From CBDFGT01 sp965247225 (GTDB lineage: Bacteria > Pseudomonadota > Alphaproteobacteria > Rhizobiales > Rhizobiaceae), in the NCBI GenBank assembly GCA_965247225.1, contig CBDFGT010000023.1:171505-235504 (forward strand): DNA of 64,000 nucleotides. The letters run 5' to 3'. The notes beneath the pieces were generated by a model. It saw only the letters and a list, made by a program, of their open reading frames with translations, made no database searches and was not told the origin of the DNA. This document shows positions 26,942 through 35,730 of the stretch, piece by piece. Position 1 is the stretch's first letter. The number at the start of each line of letters is the position of its first letter. Both the position numbers and the translations under genes were made by a program.

Positions 26942-28171
26942 ATGCGAAAAAGGAACCTTGTTGTCTTGTCAGCTCTTGTTCTGTCGCTGGCCGCCTGTAC
27001 GCAGGAAGAAGTGATGGATGTTTCGCATGTGAAGGACAAGGTTGGTTATCAGCTCTCCGGCAAGGTCGTCGATACGATGAAAGCCAGGGGCATGCCGCTG
27101 AATTCCCCGATCATGATGCGTATCTACAAGGAAGAAGGCGTTCTGGAAATCTGGAAGGCGAAGACCGACAACCGGTTTGATCTTCTGAAATCCTACAAGA
27201 TCTGCGCCTGGTCAGGTTCGCTTGGACCGAAGCGCAAGGAGGGTGACCGTCAGGCCCCTGAAGGCTTTTATGATATTGCCCCCTGGCAGATGAACCCCAA
27301 TTCCAGCTATTATCTGGCGTTCAATACCGGATATCCAAACCAGTATGACCGGCTGCAAAACAGCTCCGGAACCAATCTCATGGTGCATGGTGCCTGTTCA
27401 TCTTCAGGCTGCTATTCCATGACGGATGCGCAGATGCTGGAAATTTTTGCCCTTGCACGCGATGCATTCAAGGGCGGACAGAAAGCCTTCCAGCTTCAGG
27501 CCCTGCCGTTCCGGATGACGCCGGAAAATATGGCACGCCATCAGCACAATCCAAACCTTGCTTTCTGGTCGATGCTGAAAACCGGCTATGATCATTTTGA
27601 AATTACCAAGCGTCCGCCGGAAGTGGCCATCTGCGACAAGAAATATGTCTTCAACCAGATGACCCCCCAGGGCACACCGGTGACATCATCCGCACAATGT
27701 GAGGGTGCAACGACGCCACCGGCCCTGGCGCAGGCCTATACGCAGTTTCAAAAAGACTATGATGTCGCCTATGCCAAGGCTGACCGCAAGCTTGAAGGCT
27801 ATATCTGGCGCGATCCTACAGAAGCCGAGCGCAAGGCTGTTGTTGCGGCAACGCGCAAGGGCAAGGATATTGCCTATGCACCGACCGGAACCGGCCTTGA
27901 GGCAGGCAGGCTGGTGAAAGTGGGCGAGGAAACCGCCAGCGATTCGCTGCAGGCCCTGATATCGCCAAAACCTGCATCTGTGGCGACTTCTGCCGATGCG
28001 GCCACTCATGCGCCAGCTGCTGCCGGGTCCGTCACTGTTGCTGCCGATGCGCCGAAAATCGGTGATGCGCTTGTGCCTGTTCCGCAGGAAAATCCCTTGA
28101 ACCCGCCGACGGCGGTTGCGACCAATGCGGTCGAGAAAAAGAAACCCTTCTGGCAATTGTGGGGCAACTGA
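26942..28171 (+). CDS. YkuD-type L,D-transpeptidase lipoprotein
   Basis: 409 residues. The N-terminus is a lipoprotein signal with lipobox LAAC (Cys19). The catalytic motif is HGACSSSGC (His149, Cys157), in a YkuD domain covering about 55-190. The C-terminal region is long, low in complexity and rich in Ala, Pro and Thr. Such enzymes make 3-3 cross-links or attach proteins to peptidoglycan; related proteins are often named murein L,D-transpeptidase. The downstream TusA-like gene begins at once after the stop. Confidence 0.88.
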   Translation: MRKRNLVVLSALVLSLAACTQEEVMDVSHVKDKVGYQLSGKVVDTMKARGMPLNSPIMMRIYKEEGVLEIWKAKTDNRFDLLKSYKICAWSGSLGPKRKEGDRQAPEGFYDIAPWQMNPNSSYYLAFNTGYPNQYDRLQNSSGTNLMVHGACSSSGCYSMTDAQMLEIFALARDAFKGGQKAFQLQALPFRMTPENMARHQHNPNLAFWSMLKTGYDHFEITKRPPEVAICDKKYVFNQMTPQGTPVTSSAQCEGATTPPALAQAYTQFQKDYDVAYAKADRKLEGYIWRDPTEAERKAVVAATRKGKDIAYAPTGTGLEAGRLVKVGEETASDSLQALISPKPASVATSADAATHAPAAAGSVTVAADAPKIGDALVPVPQENPLNPPTAVATNAVEKKKPFWQLWGN

Positions 28172-28173
28172 GT

Positions 28174-28407
28174 GTGCCGACAGACGGTATTGTTTATCTG
28201 GACCTGCGCGGACTGAAATGTCCCCTGCCTGTCCTGAAATCCCGCAAACGCCTGAGTTTGATGCCACAGGGATCTGTTCTGGAGCTTTTGACAACGGACC
28301 CGCTGGCGGTGATTGATATCGCCCATATGTGCCGTGAAGACGGGTATATTCTGGATCTCTCGCAAAGCCATGAGGCGGGTCACCGGTTTTTGATCCGCAA
28401 GTCCTGA
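28174..28407 (+). CDS. TusA/SirA-like sulfurtransferase
   Basis: 77 residues from the GTG at 28174; a TTG at 28159 overlapping the previous gene is an alternative. The active-site motif LRGLKCPLPVLKSRKRL has the conserved Cys-Pro. TusA-family proteins pass sulfur to partners, for tRNA thiolation or molybdenum cofactor, but the other Tus genes are not here. It converges with the CobW-type gene two bases downstream. Confidence 0.83.
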   Translation: MPTDGIVYLDLRGLKCPLPVLKSRKRLSLMPQGSVLELLTTDPLAVIDIAHMCREDGYILDLSQSHEAGHRFLIRKS

Positions 28408-28409
28408 TA

Positions 28410-29531
28410 TCAGAATTTCCATCCGGCGACGGCAAGCGGATTGTCTTCCAGCGCCTTCCTGTCCGGCCTGTCGATGGAAGGTTTGCCTGTGAAGGCATCA
28501 AACAGTTCGTTCACAAAGCTTTCCGGCAGATCCTTGGTGATGAGGACCATGCGTGTTCGCCGGTCTGACGGGTCCGGCCAGGCTGCCAGCCGTTCCGGAC
28601 GATGAAAAATGGTCTGGACACCGTGCAGGACGAGCGGCCGGTCGGGATTGTCAGACAGTGCAACAATGGCCTTCATGCGCAGCAATTTTTCGCCATGGGC
28701 CGAGCGCAACAGGTCTGTGAACATATCGATAGCCAAGCGGTCAATCGGTTTGTCATGCAAAATGCTGAAGGAACGGATGCGTGCATCGTGGCGGTTGACA
28801 TCATGATGGTGGTGGTGATCCTCATGCTCATGCTCATGCTCATGCTCATGCTCATGGTGGCCTTTATCCATCAGCCACCGGTTCACATCCGCCGTCCTGG
28901 TAGAGGGATCGAAAAGACCGGTGTCGAGAAGGCTTGCCGCTCCGGCCTCTGCGCTGTCGGCATCCAGAACCGGTGCCCCGGGATTAAGATCTTTCATCCG
29001 TTGCAGGAGACGCCGGACGGTAACGGAATCGGTCATCGTGCGTTTCGTCAAAACCAGCCGGTCGGCAACGGCCACCTGACGGACGGCCTCTTCATGATGG
29101 TCGAGCGTTGAAAAACCGTGAACCGCATCGACCACAGTGATCAATCCATCCAGTTTCAGGTTTTGCGCCAGAACAGGATGGCCCAGAATTGCCTGCAAGA
29201 CCGGAGCCGGATCAGCAAGGCCGGTGGTCTCGATGACAATACGCTGCAAACGCGCAATGCTGCCGCTTTGAACGCCGTCAACAAGGTTGGCGAGCGTGTC
29301 AGTCAGCTCGCCGCGCACCGTGCAGCACAGGCAGCCATCGGACAGTTCGATGATACCGTCACCCGAGGCTTCGACCAGCAGATGGTCAATACCGACCGAA
29401 CCGAATTCATTGATGATGACAGCCGTGTCTTTCATCTGCGGGTCTTTGAGGAGGCGGTTGAGCAAGGTGGATTTACCGGCACCCAGAAATCCGGTGATGA
29501 CCGATACACGAATGTCAGGGACAGGATTCAC
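28410..29531 (-). CDS. CobW/COG0523 family GTP-binding protein with His-Glu repeat
   Basis: 373 residues. Walker A GFLGAGKS is at residues 14-21, the metal-binding CxCC in GCLCC near residue 68, and the GTPase base motif in LVLTKRT. A His-rich stretch joins the GTPase and CobW_C domains: HEHEHEHEHE then HHHHHD, a probable metal-binding linker. COG0523 proteins deliver Zn2+ or act in cobalamin synthesis; with cobST 9 kb away both are possible. The tandem repeat coding the His-Glu run is described separately. Confidence 0.88.
   Translation of the reverse strand: MNPVPDIRVSVITGFLGAGKSTLLNRLLKDPQMKDTAVIINEFGSVGIDHLLVEASGDGIIELSDGCLCCTVRGELTDTLANLVDGVQSGSIARLQRIVIETTGLADPAPVLQAILGHPVLAQNLKLDGLITVVDAVHGFSTLDHHEEAVRQVAVADRLVLTKRTMTDSVTVRRLLQRMKDLNPGAPVLDADSAEAGAASLLDTGLFDPSTRTADVNRWLMDKGHHEHEHEHEHEHEDHHHHHDVNRHDARIRSFSILHDKPIDRLAIDMFTDLLRSAHGEKLLRMKAIVALSDNPDRPLVLHGVQTIFHRPERLAAWPDPSDRRTRMVLITKDLPESFVNELFDAFTGKPSIDRPDRKALEDNPLAVAGWKF
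28821..28856. repeat. Six-copy CTCATG hexanucleotide repeat
   Basis: Six perfect tandem copies of CTCATG within the CobW-type gene, coding alternating His and Glu on the minus strand. Changes of copy number would keep the frame and alter the length of the metal-binding linker. Confidence 0.9.
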
Positions 29532-29547
29532 TGCCAGCTATCCTTTC

Positions 29548-30663
29548 TTAAAGACCGGGGCGTGGCGTGGGAACCGGAACATCAGCCAGGACATCGTCCT
29601 CCTGCGCTGTGTTTCCGGCTTTCTTCACATCTTTTTGCGGTTTTGGCAGCAGGCCTGCGAAGACGAAATTCGGCGTGCGTGTAAACTCGTGCACATAGGG
29701 TGACAAGAGCTTCATGCGGCCCACTTCGTCGCGGCCCTCGCTGCGTTGCTTTGCCCCTTTGGCACTGCAGATCTCCTTGCTGATATCGGCAACGGTATCC
29801 GGTGTGCCGACGGCCGGTTTCAGATTTGCCAGCGTTTCCTGTCGCGAAAACTGCCCTGTGAGCCCTGCCTGCAGAAGACGGGCCGATTCGTCTGCGCGCG
29901 CGCCCAGACTTTCGGTGCCCAGAACAACCGAAACAATAGTGCGGCCATTTCTGGTGGCTGACGATACCTGATTGAAGCCGGATGCACAGATAAAGCCGGT
30001 TTTCATGCCGTCAGCACCGTCAAAACGGCCAATCAGCAGATTGTAATTGGTGTAATTGTGCTGGCCGGTGGTAAAGCCCTCCAGCGAAAAATAGGAGGCA
30101 TATTGCGGAAACTCGCGTTTGATCATGATTGCGAGCAGGGCAAGGTCGCGCGCTGTCGTATATTGTCCCTTTCCGGGCAATCCGTTCGGATTGATGAAAT
30201 GCGATGATGACATTCCAATGCGGGCGGCTTCGGCATTCATGCGATCGACAAACCCGGGAAGCGAGCCGCCGACAGTTTCCGCGATGGCCACCGCGACATC
30301 ATTGGCGGATTTGACCAGCATGATTTTCAGCGCGCTGTCCAGGGTCATCCGGTCGCCCTTCCTGAACGGCATCTTGCTGGGTGCCTGGCTGACGGCCGTC
30401 CTGGTCATGGTCACCGGGCTGTCGAGGGTGATCTGTCCAGCCCCGATGGCGCGAAATACGGTATAGGCTGTCATCAGCTTGGTCAGGGATGCCGGATACC
30501 ACTTTTTGAACGAATCCTCCTCCTCGACAATTTTCAGAGACTGTACATCGACGGCAATACGCGGATTGGCATAAGCGGATGTGGTTGAAAGCAGGGATGA
30601 TGACAGCAGGACCAGGGACAGTATCTTGCCGAAAATTTGAAAACTCTGCCGGGAATCAGTCAC
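29548..30663 (-). CDS. D-alanyl-D-alanine carboxypeptidase (penicillin-binding protein, S11)
   Basis: 371 residues with a signal peptide (LVLLSSSLLSTTSAYA). The serine peptidase motifs are S59-L-T-K62, S119-A-N121 and K221-T-G. Removes the terminal D-Ala of muropeptides in the periplasm. The C-terminal region after about residue 300 is less like the usual beta-rich domain and ends in a Pro-rich tail (VPVPTPRPGL), which may be an attachment or linker. It precedes the CobW-type gene on the same strand. Confidence 0.91.
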   Translation of the reverse strand: MTDSRQSFQIFGKILSLVLLSSSLLSTTSAYANPRIAVDVQSLKIVEEEDSFKKWYPASLTKLMTAYTVFRAIGAGQITLDSPVTMTRTAVSQAPSKMPFRKGDRMTLDSALKIMLVKSANDVAVAIAETVGGSLPGFVDRMNAEAARIGMSSSHFINPNGLPGKGQYTTARDLALLAIMIKREFPQYASYFSLEGFTTGQHNYTNYNLLIGRFDGADGMKTGFICASGFNQVSSATRNGRTIVSVVLGTESLGARADESARLLQAGLTGQFSRQETLANLKPAVGTPDTVADISKEICSAKGAKQRSEGRDEVGRMKLLSPYVHEFTRTPNFVFAGLLPKPQKDVKKAGNTAQEDDVLADVPVPTPRPGL

Positions 30664-30801
30664 TGTTTCATGTCCTTGCTTGTCGACGGTTACGCAAAAA
30701 TGTTTTTATTTACCCATATGTCAAGAACAAGGCAAAAGCCATTGAATATGAAATGGCAAAAGACCACATTCACATGACACGAAAACTTGCAGGAATATCA
30801 T

Positions 30802-31966
30802 ATGCCCATTTTAAACCGTGCCCATGAATTGAGCAAGGATGTGGCGGAATGGCGGCGCCATTTGCATGCCCATCCCGAACTGATGTTTGATGTTGAAAAT
30901 ACGGCAGGTTTTGTTGCAGAAAAATTGCGCTCTTTTGGCGTTGACGAAATTGTCACCGGTCTGGGCCGCACCGGGGTTGTGGGCATCATCAAGGGCAAGC
31001 CGCCCGGGCTTCCGCACTGTCGGCTTGCGCGCTGACATGGATGCGCTGCCGATGACGGAAATTTCCGGCAAGCCATGGGCCTCGAAAACCTCTGGCAAAA
31101 TGCATGCCTGCGGCCATGACGGACACACCGCCATGCTTCTGGGCGCGGCGCAATATCTTTGCGAAACCCGCAATTTTGCGGGCCAGGTCGCGGTGATTTT
31201 CCAGCCTGCCGAAGAAGGTGGCGGCGGCGGGCGCGAAATGGTGAAAGACGGCATGATGGAGCGATTCGGGATTGAAGAAGTCTATGGCATGCACAATCTG
31301 CCGGGCCTTGATGTGGGCAAATTTGCCATCCGCAAGGGACCGATCATGGCGGCAACGGATGTGTTTTCTGTCACTGTCAAAGGGCGTGGCGGGCATGCCG
31401 CCCTGCCACACGGCACGATTGATCCTATCGTGACTGGCGCACAGATCGTTTCTGCCTTGCAGTCGATTGCCGCCCGCAATGTGGATCCGCTGCAATCTGT
31501 CGTCGTGTCGGTGACCAAATTCAATGCGGGCTCTGCCTATAATGTCATTCCCGACGAGGCGCATCTGGCCGGAACCGTGCGTTCGCTTCTGCCCGAAGTG
31601 CAGGAGCTTGCCGAGCGGCGCATTCGTGAAATTGCTTCCGGGATTGCCGGCGCACATGGCGCAGAGGCTGTTACCTGGTACGAGCGCAATTACCCGGTCA
31701 CCCGCAATCATGAAAGCGAGACCGGGTATGCGGTGGAAGCGGCGGCGACCATTGTCGGGCCGGACCTGGTCAATGCCGAGGTGGATCCGATGATGGGCGG
31801 GGAAGATTTTTCCTATATGCTCAATGCCCGCCCCGGTGCCTTTATCTTTATTGGCAACGGAGATACGGCGGGCCTGCACAATGCATCCTATGATTTCAAT
31901 GATGCCATCATTCCGCTGGGCATTTCCTACTGGGCAAGAATTGCCGAAACCCGCCTTGCAGGCTGA
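30802..31966 (+). pseudogene. M20 family amidohydrolase, frameshifted
   Basis: Two overlapping frames together give one M20 aminoacylase/carboxypeptidase-like protein of about 388 residues. From the ATG at 30802 (AGGA eight bases before) frame 1 codes the N-terminus to VVGIIKGK; frame 2 resumes at 31001 with RPGFRTVGLRADMDALP. A single extra C around 31000-31006 explains the break. Metal-binding residues in MHACGHDGHTA, FQPAEEGGGG and EDFSYML remain intact. Such enzymes hydrolyse N-acyl amino acids or hippurate. Either the gene is recently broken or the base is a sequencing error. Confidence 0.8.
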
Positions 31967-32077
31967 GCCATAGTGCCAGAGGCAATGCGGCGCGGTTCAA
32001 ACTTCTCGTACCTGCAGCATTTTTGCGCAAAAACGCTTGGCTAAGCGCTTTGTCTTTTGTATGGGTGTTTTCCAAGT

Positions 32078-32154
32078 GGTCCCGTAGCTCAGCAGGATAG
32101 AGCACCAGATTCCTAATCTGGGGGTCACGCGTTCGAATCGCGTCGGGATCACCA
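32078..32154 (+). tRNA. tRNA-Arg (anticodon CCT)
   Basis: A full cloverleaf of 77 bases. The acceptor pairs GGTCCCG with CGGGATC (one G-U), the D arm is GCTC/GAGC, the anticodon arm CCAGA/TCTGG has the loop TTCCTAA with anticodon CCT, and the T arm carries GTTCGAATC. The terminal CCA (32152-32154) is encoded. It reads AGG codons. Confidence 0.95.
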
Positions 32155-32161
32155 ATTTATA

Positions 32162-32228
32162 TCGTTCGCCACATTGCTTGAGAACATCGCCAATCTTTTG
32201 AGAATCATCGCCACATCCGATGAGAATC
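32162..32228. repeat. Three degenerate ~21-base direct repeats after the tRNA
   Basis: Three near-copies of a unit like CATCGCCACATC..TGAGAAT run head to tail just 8 bases after the tRNA 3' end. The remaining 32229-32435 has no gene I can recognise. Multiple direct repeats of this form can be ends of IS21-family elements, but no transposase is present and this is inference only. Confidence 0.5.
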
Positions 32229-32435
32229 AACCCGCGAAAAAGCAGAACTCGTCGTTCAAATTCAGACCTGCGGGTACTGAGGGTTTCAAACCTTGGCCTT
32301 AACAATGGCTACAGAACTGGCTCGAGAAACTTGGACAATTGCCACATATAGAATCATGAAATGTGTTCAGATAAACCGAGCCAGCTCTATATGCTTGTAA
32401 GGTGGATACAGCAGGGGTTGTCGACATAAGATAAG

Positions 32436-33680
32436 TCAATCATCCCCGTGATTGGCAATCATCATCGCCTGCAGGGCCATGCGCTCGGTCTTGCGCATGC
32501 GCTCGGATTCAGACTTGAGCTGACCGCAGGCTGCCAGAATATCACGCCCGCGCGGTGTGCGGATCGGCGAGGCAAAACCTGCTGCATTGACGAAATCGGA
32601 AAACGCCTCGATGGTTTCCCAGTCCGAACATGCATAGGCCGAACCCGGCCATGGATTGAACGGAATGAGATTGATCTTGGCCGGCACGCCTTTGAGCAGT
32701 TTGACCAGATCCCGTGCATCGGCAAGGCTGTCATTGACGCCCTTGAGCATGACATATTCAAAGGTGATACGGCGCGAATTCGACAGGCCGGGATAGGCCC
32801 TGCAGGCCGCCATCAGCTCTTTCAGCGGATATTTTTTGTTGATCGGCACCAGCTCGTCGCGCAGGTCATCACGGGTGGCATGCAGCGAAATGGCCAGCGC
32901 CACACCGATTTCCTCGCCTGTACGGTAGATTTCCGGAACGACGCCGGAGGTCGAAAGCGTGATACGACGTTTGGAAAGGGACAGACCGTCGCCATCCGAC
33001 GCAATCAGCAGGGCCGTCTTGACATTCTCGAAATTATAAAGCGGCTCCCCCATGCCCATCATCACAATATTGGTGATCTTGCGACCCTCTTCCGGAACGA
33101 TGGCACCCTGCGGCGTATCGCGATCCGGAAAATCGCCCAGACGGTCACGCGCCAGCAGCAATTGCGACAGGATTTCCTCTGCCGTCAGGTTGCGCACCAG
33201 TTTCTGTGTGCCGGTATGACAGAAGGAACAGGTCAGCGTGCAGCCGACCTGCGAGGAAATACACAAGGTGCCGCGCCCTTCCTCGGGAATATAGACGGTC
33301 TCGACCTCGACCGGACGACCGGCACCGCGCGGCGGAAACCGCAGCAGCCATTTGCATGTGCCGTCATGGGAAATCTGCTCTTCCACGATTTCCGGCCGGG
33401 CAATGGAAAAATGCCCTGCCAGCATGTCGCGCATGTCTTTCGACACGTTTTTCATATCGGCAAAATCGGAAATTCCGCGCACATACAGCCAGTGCCAGAT
33501 CTGGCTGACACGCATCCTGACCTGTTTTTCGGCCACACCCCGGGCTTTGAGCGCCTCGGCCATTTGCATGCGGTCCAGCCCGATCAATGTGGGCTTTTCC
33601 ACCATGCCGGCAAAGTTTTGACCAGCAACAGCTGGCGACGCTGGCTTGACAGCTTGTGCAAGGGTCTGTGTGTCCGTCAT
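32436..33680 (-). CDS. rlmN: 23S rRNA/tRNA (adenine-C2) methyltransferase RlmN
   Basis: Radical SAM enzyme that methylates A2503 of 23S rRNA and A37 of some tRNAs. About 414 residues from the ATG at 33680; an upstream start at 33734 is less family-like. The Fe-S cluster motif is CTLTCSFC, followed by IVMMGMGEPLYNFENV. The second catalytic Cys is in RDILAACGQLKSE near the C-terminus. The N-terminal helical domain (LKARGVAEKQVRMRVSQIWHW) is the RNA-binding part. Confidence 0.95.
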   Translation of the reverse strand: MTDTQTLAQAVKPASPAVAGQNFAGMVEKPTLIGLDRMQMAEALKARGVAEKQVRMRVSQIWHWLYVRGISDFADMKNVSKDMRDMLAGHFSIARPEIVEEQISHDGTCKWLLRFPPRGAGRPVEVETVYIPEEGRGTLCISSQVGCTLTCSFCHTGTQKLVRNLTAEEILSQLLLARDRLGDFPDRDTPQGAIVPEEGRKITNIVMMGMGEPLYNFENVKTALLIASDGDGLSLSKRRITLSTSGVVPEIYRTGEEIGVALAISLHATRDDLRDELVPINKKYPLKELMAACRAYPGLSNSRRITFEYVMLKGVNDSLADARDLVKLLKGVPAKINLIPFNPWPGSAYACSDWETIEAFSDFVNAAGFASPIRTPRGRDILAACGQLKSESERMRKTERMALQAMMIANHGDD

Positions 33681-33769
33681 GGTCTGGTCCTGAAGATCGG
33701 GATGGCGAAAGCGCCAAAACCGGGCCTTTATCACCCTTTTGGCCGTCCGTCACCCATTATGCGCCATAC

Positions 33770-33803
33770 AACGCAAAACGGGCCGACCTGTGGCCAACCC
33801 GTT
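33770..33803 (-). terminator. Terminator-like hairpin after the IalB-family gene
   Basis: On the minus strand a 12-base-pair stem with a three-base loop is followed by TTTTGCGTTG (33770-33779 on the + strand). The three wobble pairs form only in minus-strand RNA, matching the direction of the IalB-family gene, which stops 28 bases upstream. Confidence 0.7.
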
Positions 33804-33830
33804 CAAACGTCATTTTATGAAGGTCAGAAA

Positions 33831-34346
33831 TTACTTGCAACTCTCGATTTGCTTGAGGGCAGCCGAAATGCCCGAAAGCGAATAGGAATAGCTGGTCGCC
33901 GTGCCCTTGCGGGATTTGGCATTGACGGTCATGACCTTGCCGGTTTTCATGGCGGTAACAAGGGCAGGCTCTTCGGCGGCATTTTCAACCCATGCCGATT
34001 TGTCCTTGGTGAAAAGCGTGAAAGTCTTCGTATCGATGGTCACCTGAACCTTGGACTTGTCCTGCAATATATAACCCATCATGGCCTGTGGCTCATAGGA
34101 AATATTCTGGCCCGGACGCTGCGTCACCAGAAAGAAAATATCCCCATGATCAACGGAGGCCGGCTGCTTGTCTGTTGGCACCGACAGGACATAACACACC
34201 TTGCCGTTGGCGGCGGTGTAGGAATAGGCACCCCATGCGTTGAACTGCTGGATACGGGTGGGAGATTGCGCGGATGCAACACCGGCACTGCCCAGCATCA
34301 ATGCAATACAAGTGGAAAGTGCCAGTGCGATTTTTGTTGCAAACAT
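33831..34346 (-). CDS. Invasion-associated locus B (IalB) family protein
   Basis: 171 residues from the ATG at 34346, preceded by CAGGT. A signal peptide (LALSTCIALMLGSAGVASA) ends at AQS. The mature domain contains WGAYSYTAANGKVCYVLS, FFLVTQRPGQNISYEPQAMMGY and a final Cys, the IalB pattern with one likely disulfide. In Bartonella a relative aids erythrocyte invasion, but the family is widespread in non-pathogenic relatives, so no virulence role is implied. It is divergent from the ECF sigma gene over a 356-base intergenic region. Confidence 0.86.
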   Translation of the reverse strand: MFATKIALALSTCIALMLGSAGVASAQSPTRIQQFNAWGAYSYTAANGKVCYVLSVPTDKQPASVDHGDIFFLVTQRPGQNISYEPQAMMGYILQDKSKVQVTIDTKTFTLFTKDKSAWVENAAEEPALVTAMKTGKVMTVNAKSRKGTATSYSYSLSGISAALKQIESCK

Positions 34347-34701
34347 TATAACCTGCCGATTGTCTTGCTTGTGGAGCCCTGCCCTTGAAAGGGACACAGA
34401 CGTTCCTGATTGTTGTTATTTTGGACGCAATCTGGTTACCAAACCGTCAACAAAGTCGTTTTTGACCGTTTTGATGTCTGGATTTCATCCAATTTGGCCG
34501 GACACAACGCCAAAAGCCCGTCAGCGATTGTCGTCAATTCTTCACCTGCCTGTGATTTGATATCCTGCCATCACTCTTATGTGCCAAAGAATCAGGCAAG
34601 AGTTTGTCCGAAGTAAAATCCGTGGGGCTCTTGCTTTAAAGGCCGGTTTCATTTTGATTGGCACTGGATGAAGACGTGAACAAAGGACCGGCACCAGATC
34701 C
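34347..34701. promoter_or_regulatory. Divergent intergenic region between ialB and the ECF sigma gene
   Basis: A 355-base stretch with no gene between two divergent starts; it should hold both promoters. I see no clear consensus boxes, no conserved structure and no small reading frame worth calling. Confidence 0.4.
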
Positions 34702-35274
34702 ATGGAGGAGCGTGAAAAACTGCAGTTCCAGGCGCAGATGGCGGCCGTTGCACAGAACCGTGACCAGGCCGCCTTTGCCGAACTGTTTGACTATTTCGCC
34801 CCGCGGCTGAAATCCTGGCTGCTGCGCCAGCGCATGGAACCGGGACAGGCAGAGGAACTCGTCCAGGAGGTGATGATTGTACTCTGGCACAAGGCGCATC
34901 TTTACGATGCCTCGAAATCCTCACTTTCCACCTGGCTGTTCCGCATTGCCCGCAACCGCCGTATTGACCTGGCAAGACGCGATAAAAGCCGGATCATGGA
35001 CGAGACCGACCCCGCCCTTCAGCCCGCAATGCAGATTGGCGCGGATGCGCTGGTGGAAAACAGCGACCGGGAAAATTTTGTGCGCGAAGCGCTGGCAAAA
35101 CTGCCAAAGGAACAGATAGACCTTGTGCGCATGGCTTTTTTTCTCGGGCGTTCCCATTCGGAAATTGCGCAGGAGAGCGGCCTGCCGCTGGGAACTGTGA
35201 AATCACGTCTGAGGCTGGCCTTTGGCCGGCTGAAAAAGCTGCTGGGCGAAAGCGGAATTGATTCCGCAATCTGA
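34702..35274 (+). CDS. ECF-type RNA polymerase sigma factor
   Basis: 190 residues. Region 2 spans about 25-95 (FAELFDYFAPRLKSWL, EELVQEVMIVLWHKA, STWLFRIARNRRIDLAR) and region 4 about 125-180 (LPKEQIDLVRMAFFLGRSHSEIA, then GTVKSRLRLAFGRLKKLL). The -35 and -10 binding parts are both present and no extra domain follows. ECF sigma genes usually sit next to an anti-sigma gene; here the next gene is a convergent YkvA-like gene, so the regulator is elsewhere or absent. Group not assigned. Confidence 0.9.
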   Translation: MEEREKLQFQAQMAAVAQNRDQAAFAELFDYFAPRLKSWLLRQRMEPGQAEELVQEVMIVLWHKAHLYDASKSSLSTWLFRIARNRRIDLARRDKSRIMDETDPALQPAMQIGADALVENSDRENFVREALAKLPKEQIDLVRMAFFLGRSHSEIAQESGLPLGTVKSRLRLAFGRLKKLLGESGIDSAI

Positions 35275-35658
35275 TCAGGCAGACTGCAGATCCTCATCCC
35301 GCAGTGCCGCATCGGCCTTTTCAAAATGCTCCGGCTTGATATTGTTGCGAATGGCCGAAAAGGCCATTGCCAGCACGGCCATATCATCCGAAAACCCGAC
35401 AACGGCAAAGAAATCCGGCACAGCGTCAAACGGCATGACGAAATAGGCAAGCGCTGCCAGCAGAATACCCCGCGCATAGCGGGGCGTGGCCGGATCAATG
35501 GCGCAATAGAAGGATGCGACGACATCACGCACACAGGGAATATGGCGCACCGCCTTTTTCAGCGTCGGCCAAAAGCCCTTGCGGATTTTTTCTGTCCTGC
35601 TGTCTTGCGTTTCCTCATCGCCCGGAAGAAGAATATCGCCATATTTGATGTCGTCCAT
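35275..35658 (-). CDS. YkvA/DUF1232 family membrane protein
   Basis: 127 residues from the ATG at 35658. The DUF1232 core is seen in RYARGILLAALAYFVMPFDAVPDFFAVVGFSDDMAVLAMAF, with the conserved Pro-Asp and two hydrophobic segments. Function unknown. It ends against the ECF sigma stop codon and lies on the same strand as, and downstream of, the pterin dehydratase gene. Confidence 0.86.
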   Translation of the reverse strand: MDDIKYGDILLPGDEETQDSRTEKIRKGFWPTLKKAVRHIPCVRDVVASFYCAIDPATPRYARGILLAALAYFVMPFDAVPDFFAVVGFSDDMAVLAMAFSAIRNNIKPEHFEKADAALRDEDLQSA

Positions 35659-35730
35659 AACGGATCCTCGTCTTGAAGAAAAGATACAGGAATTCTGCAC
35701 GTATACCCTGCGGGTGCGTGGAGTGCATGT

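Noticed and set aside
28821..28856. CRISPR-like or regulatory repeat array
   Set aside because: The units are six bases, without spacers, and code an in-frame His-Glu run; no CRISPR array was seen anywhere in the window.
32448..34388. Long + strand frame antisense to rlmN and ialB
   Set aside because: It spans two well-supported genes and their gap, with no domain; a composition shadow.
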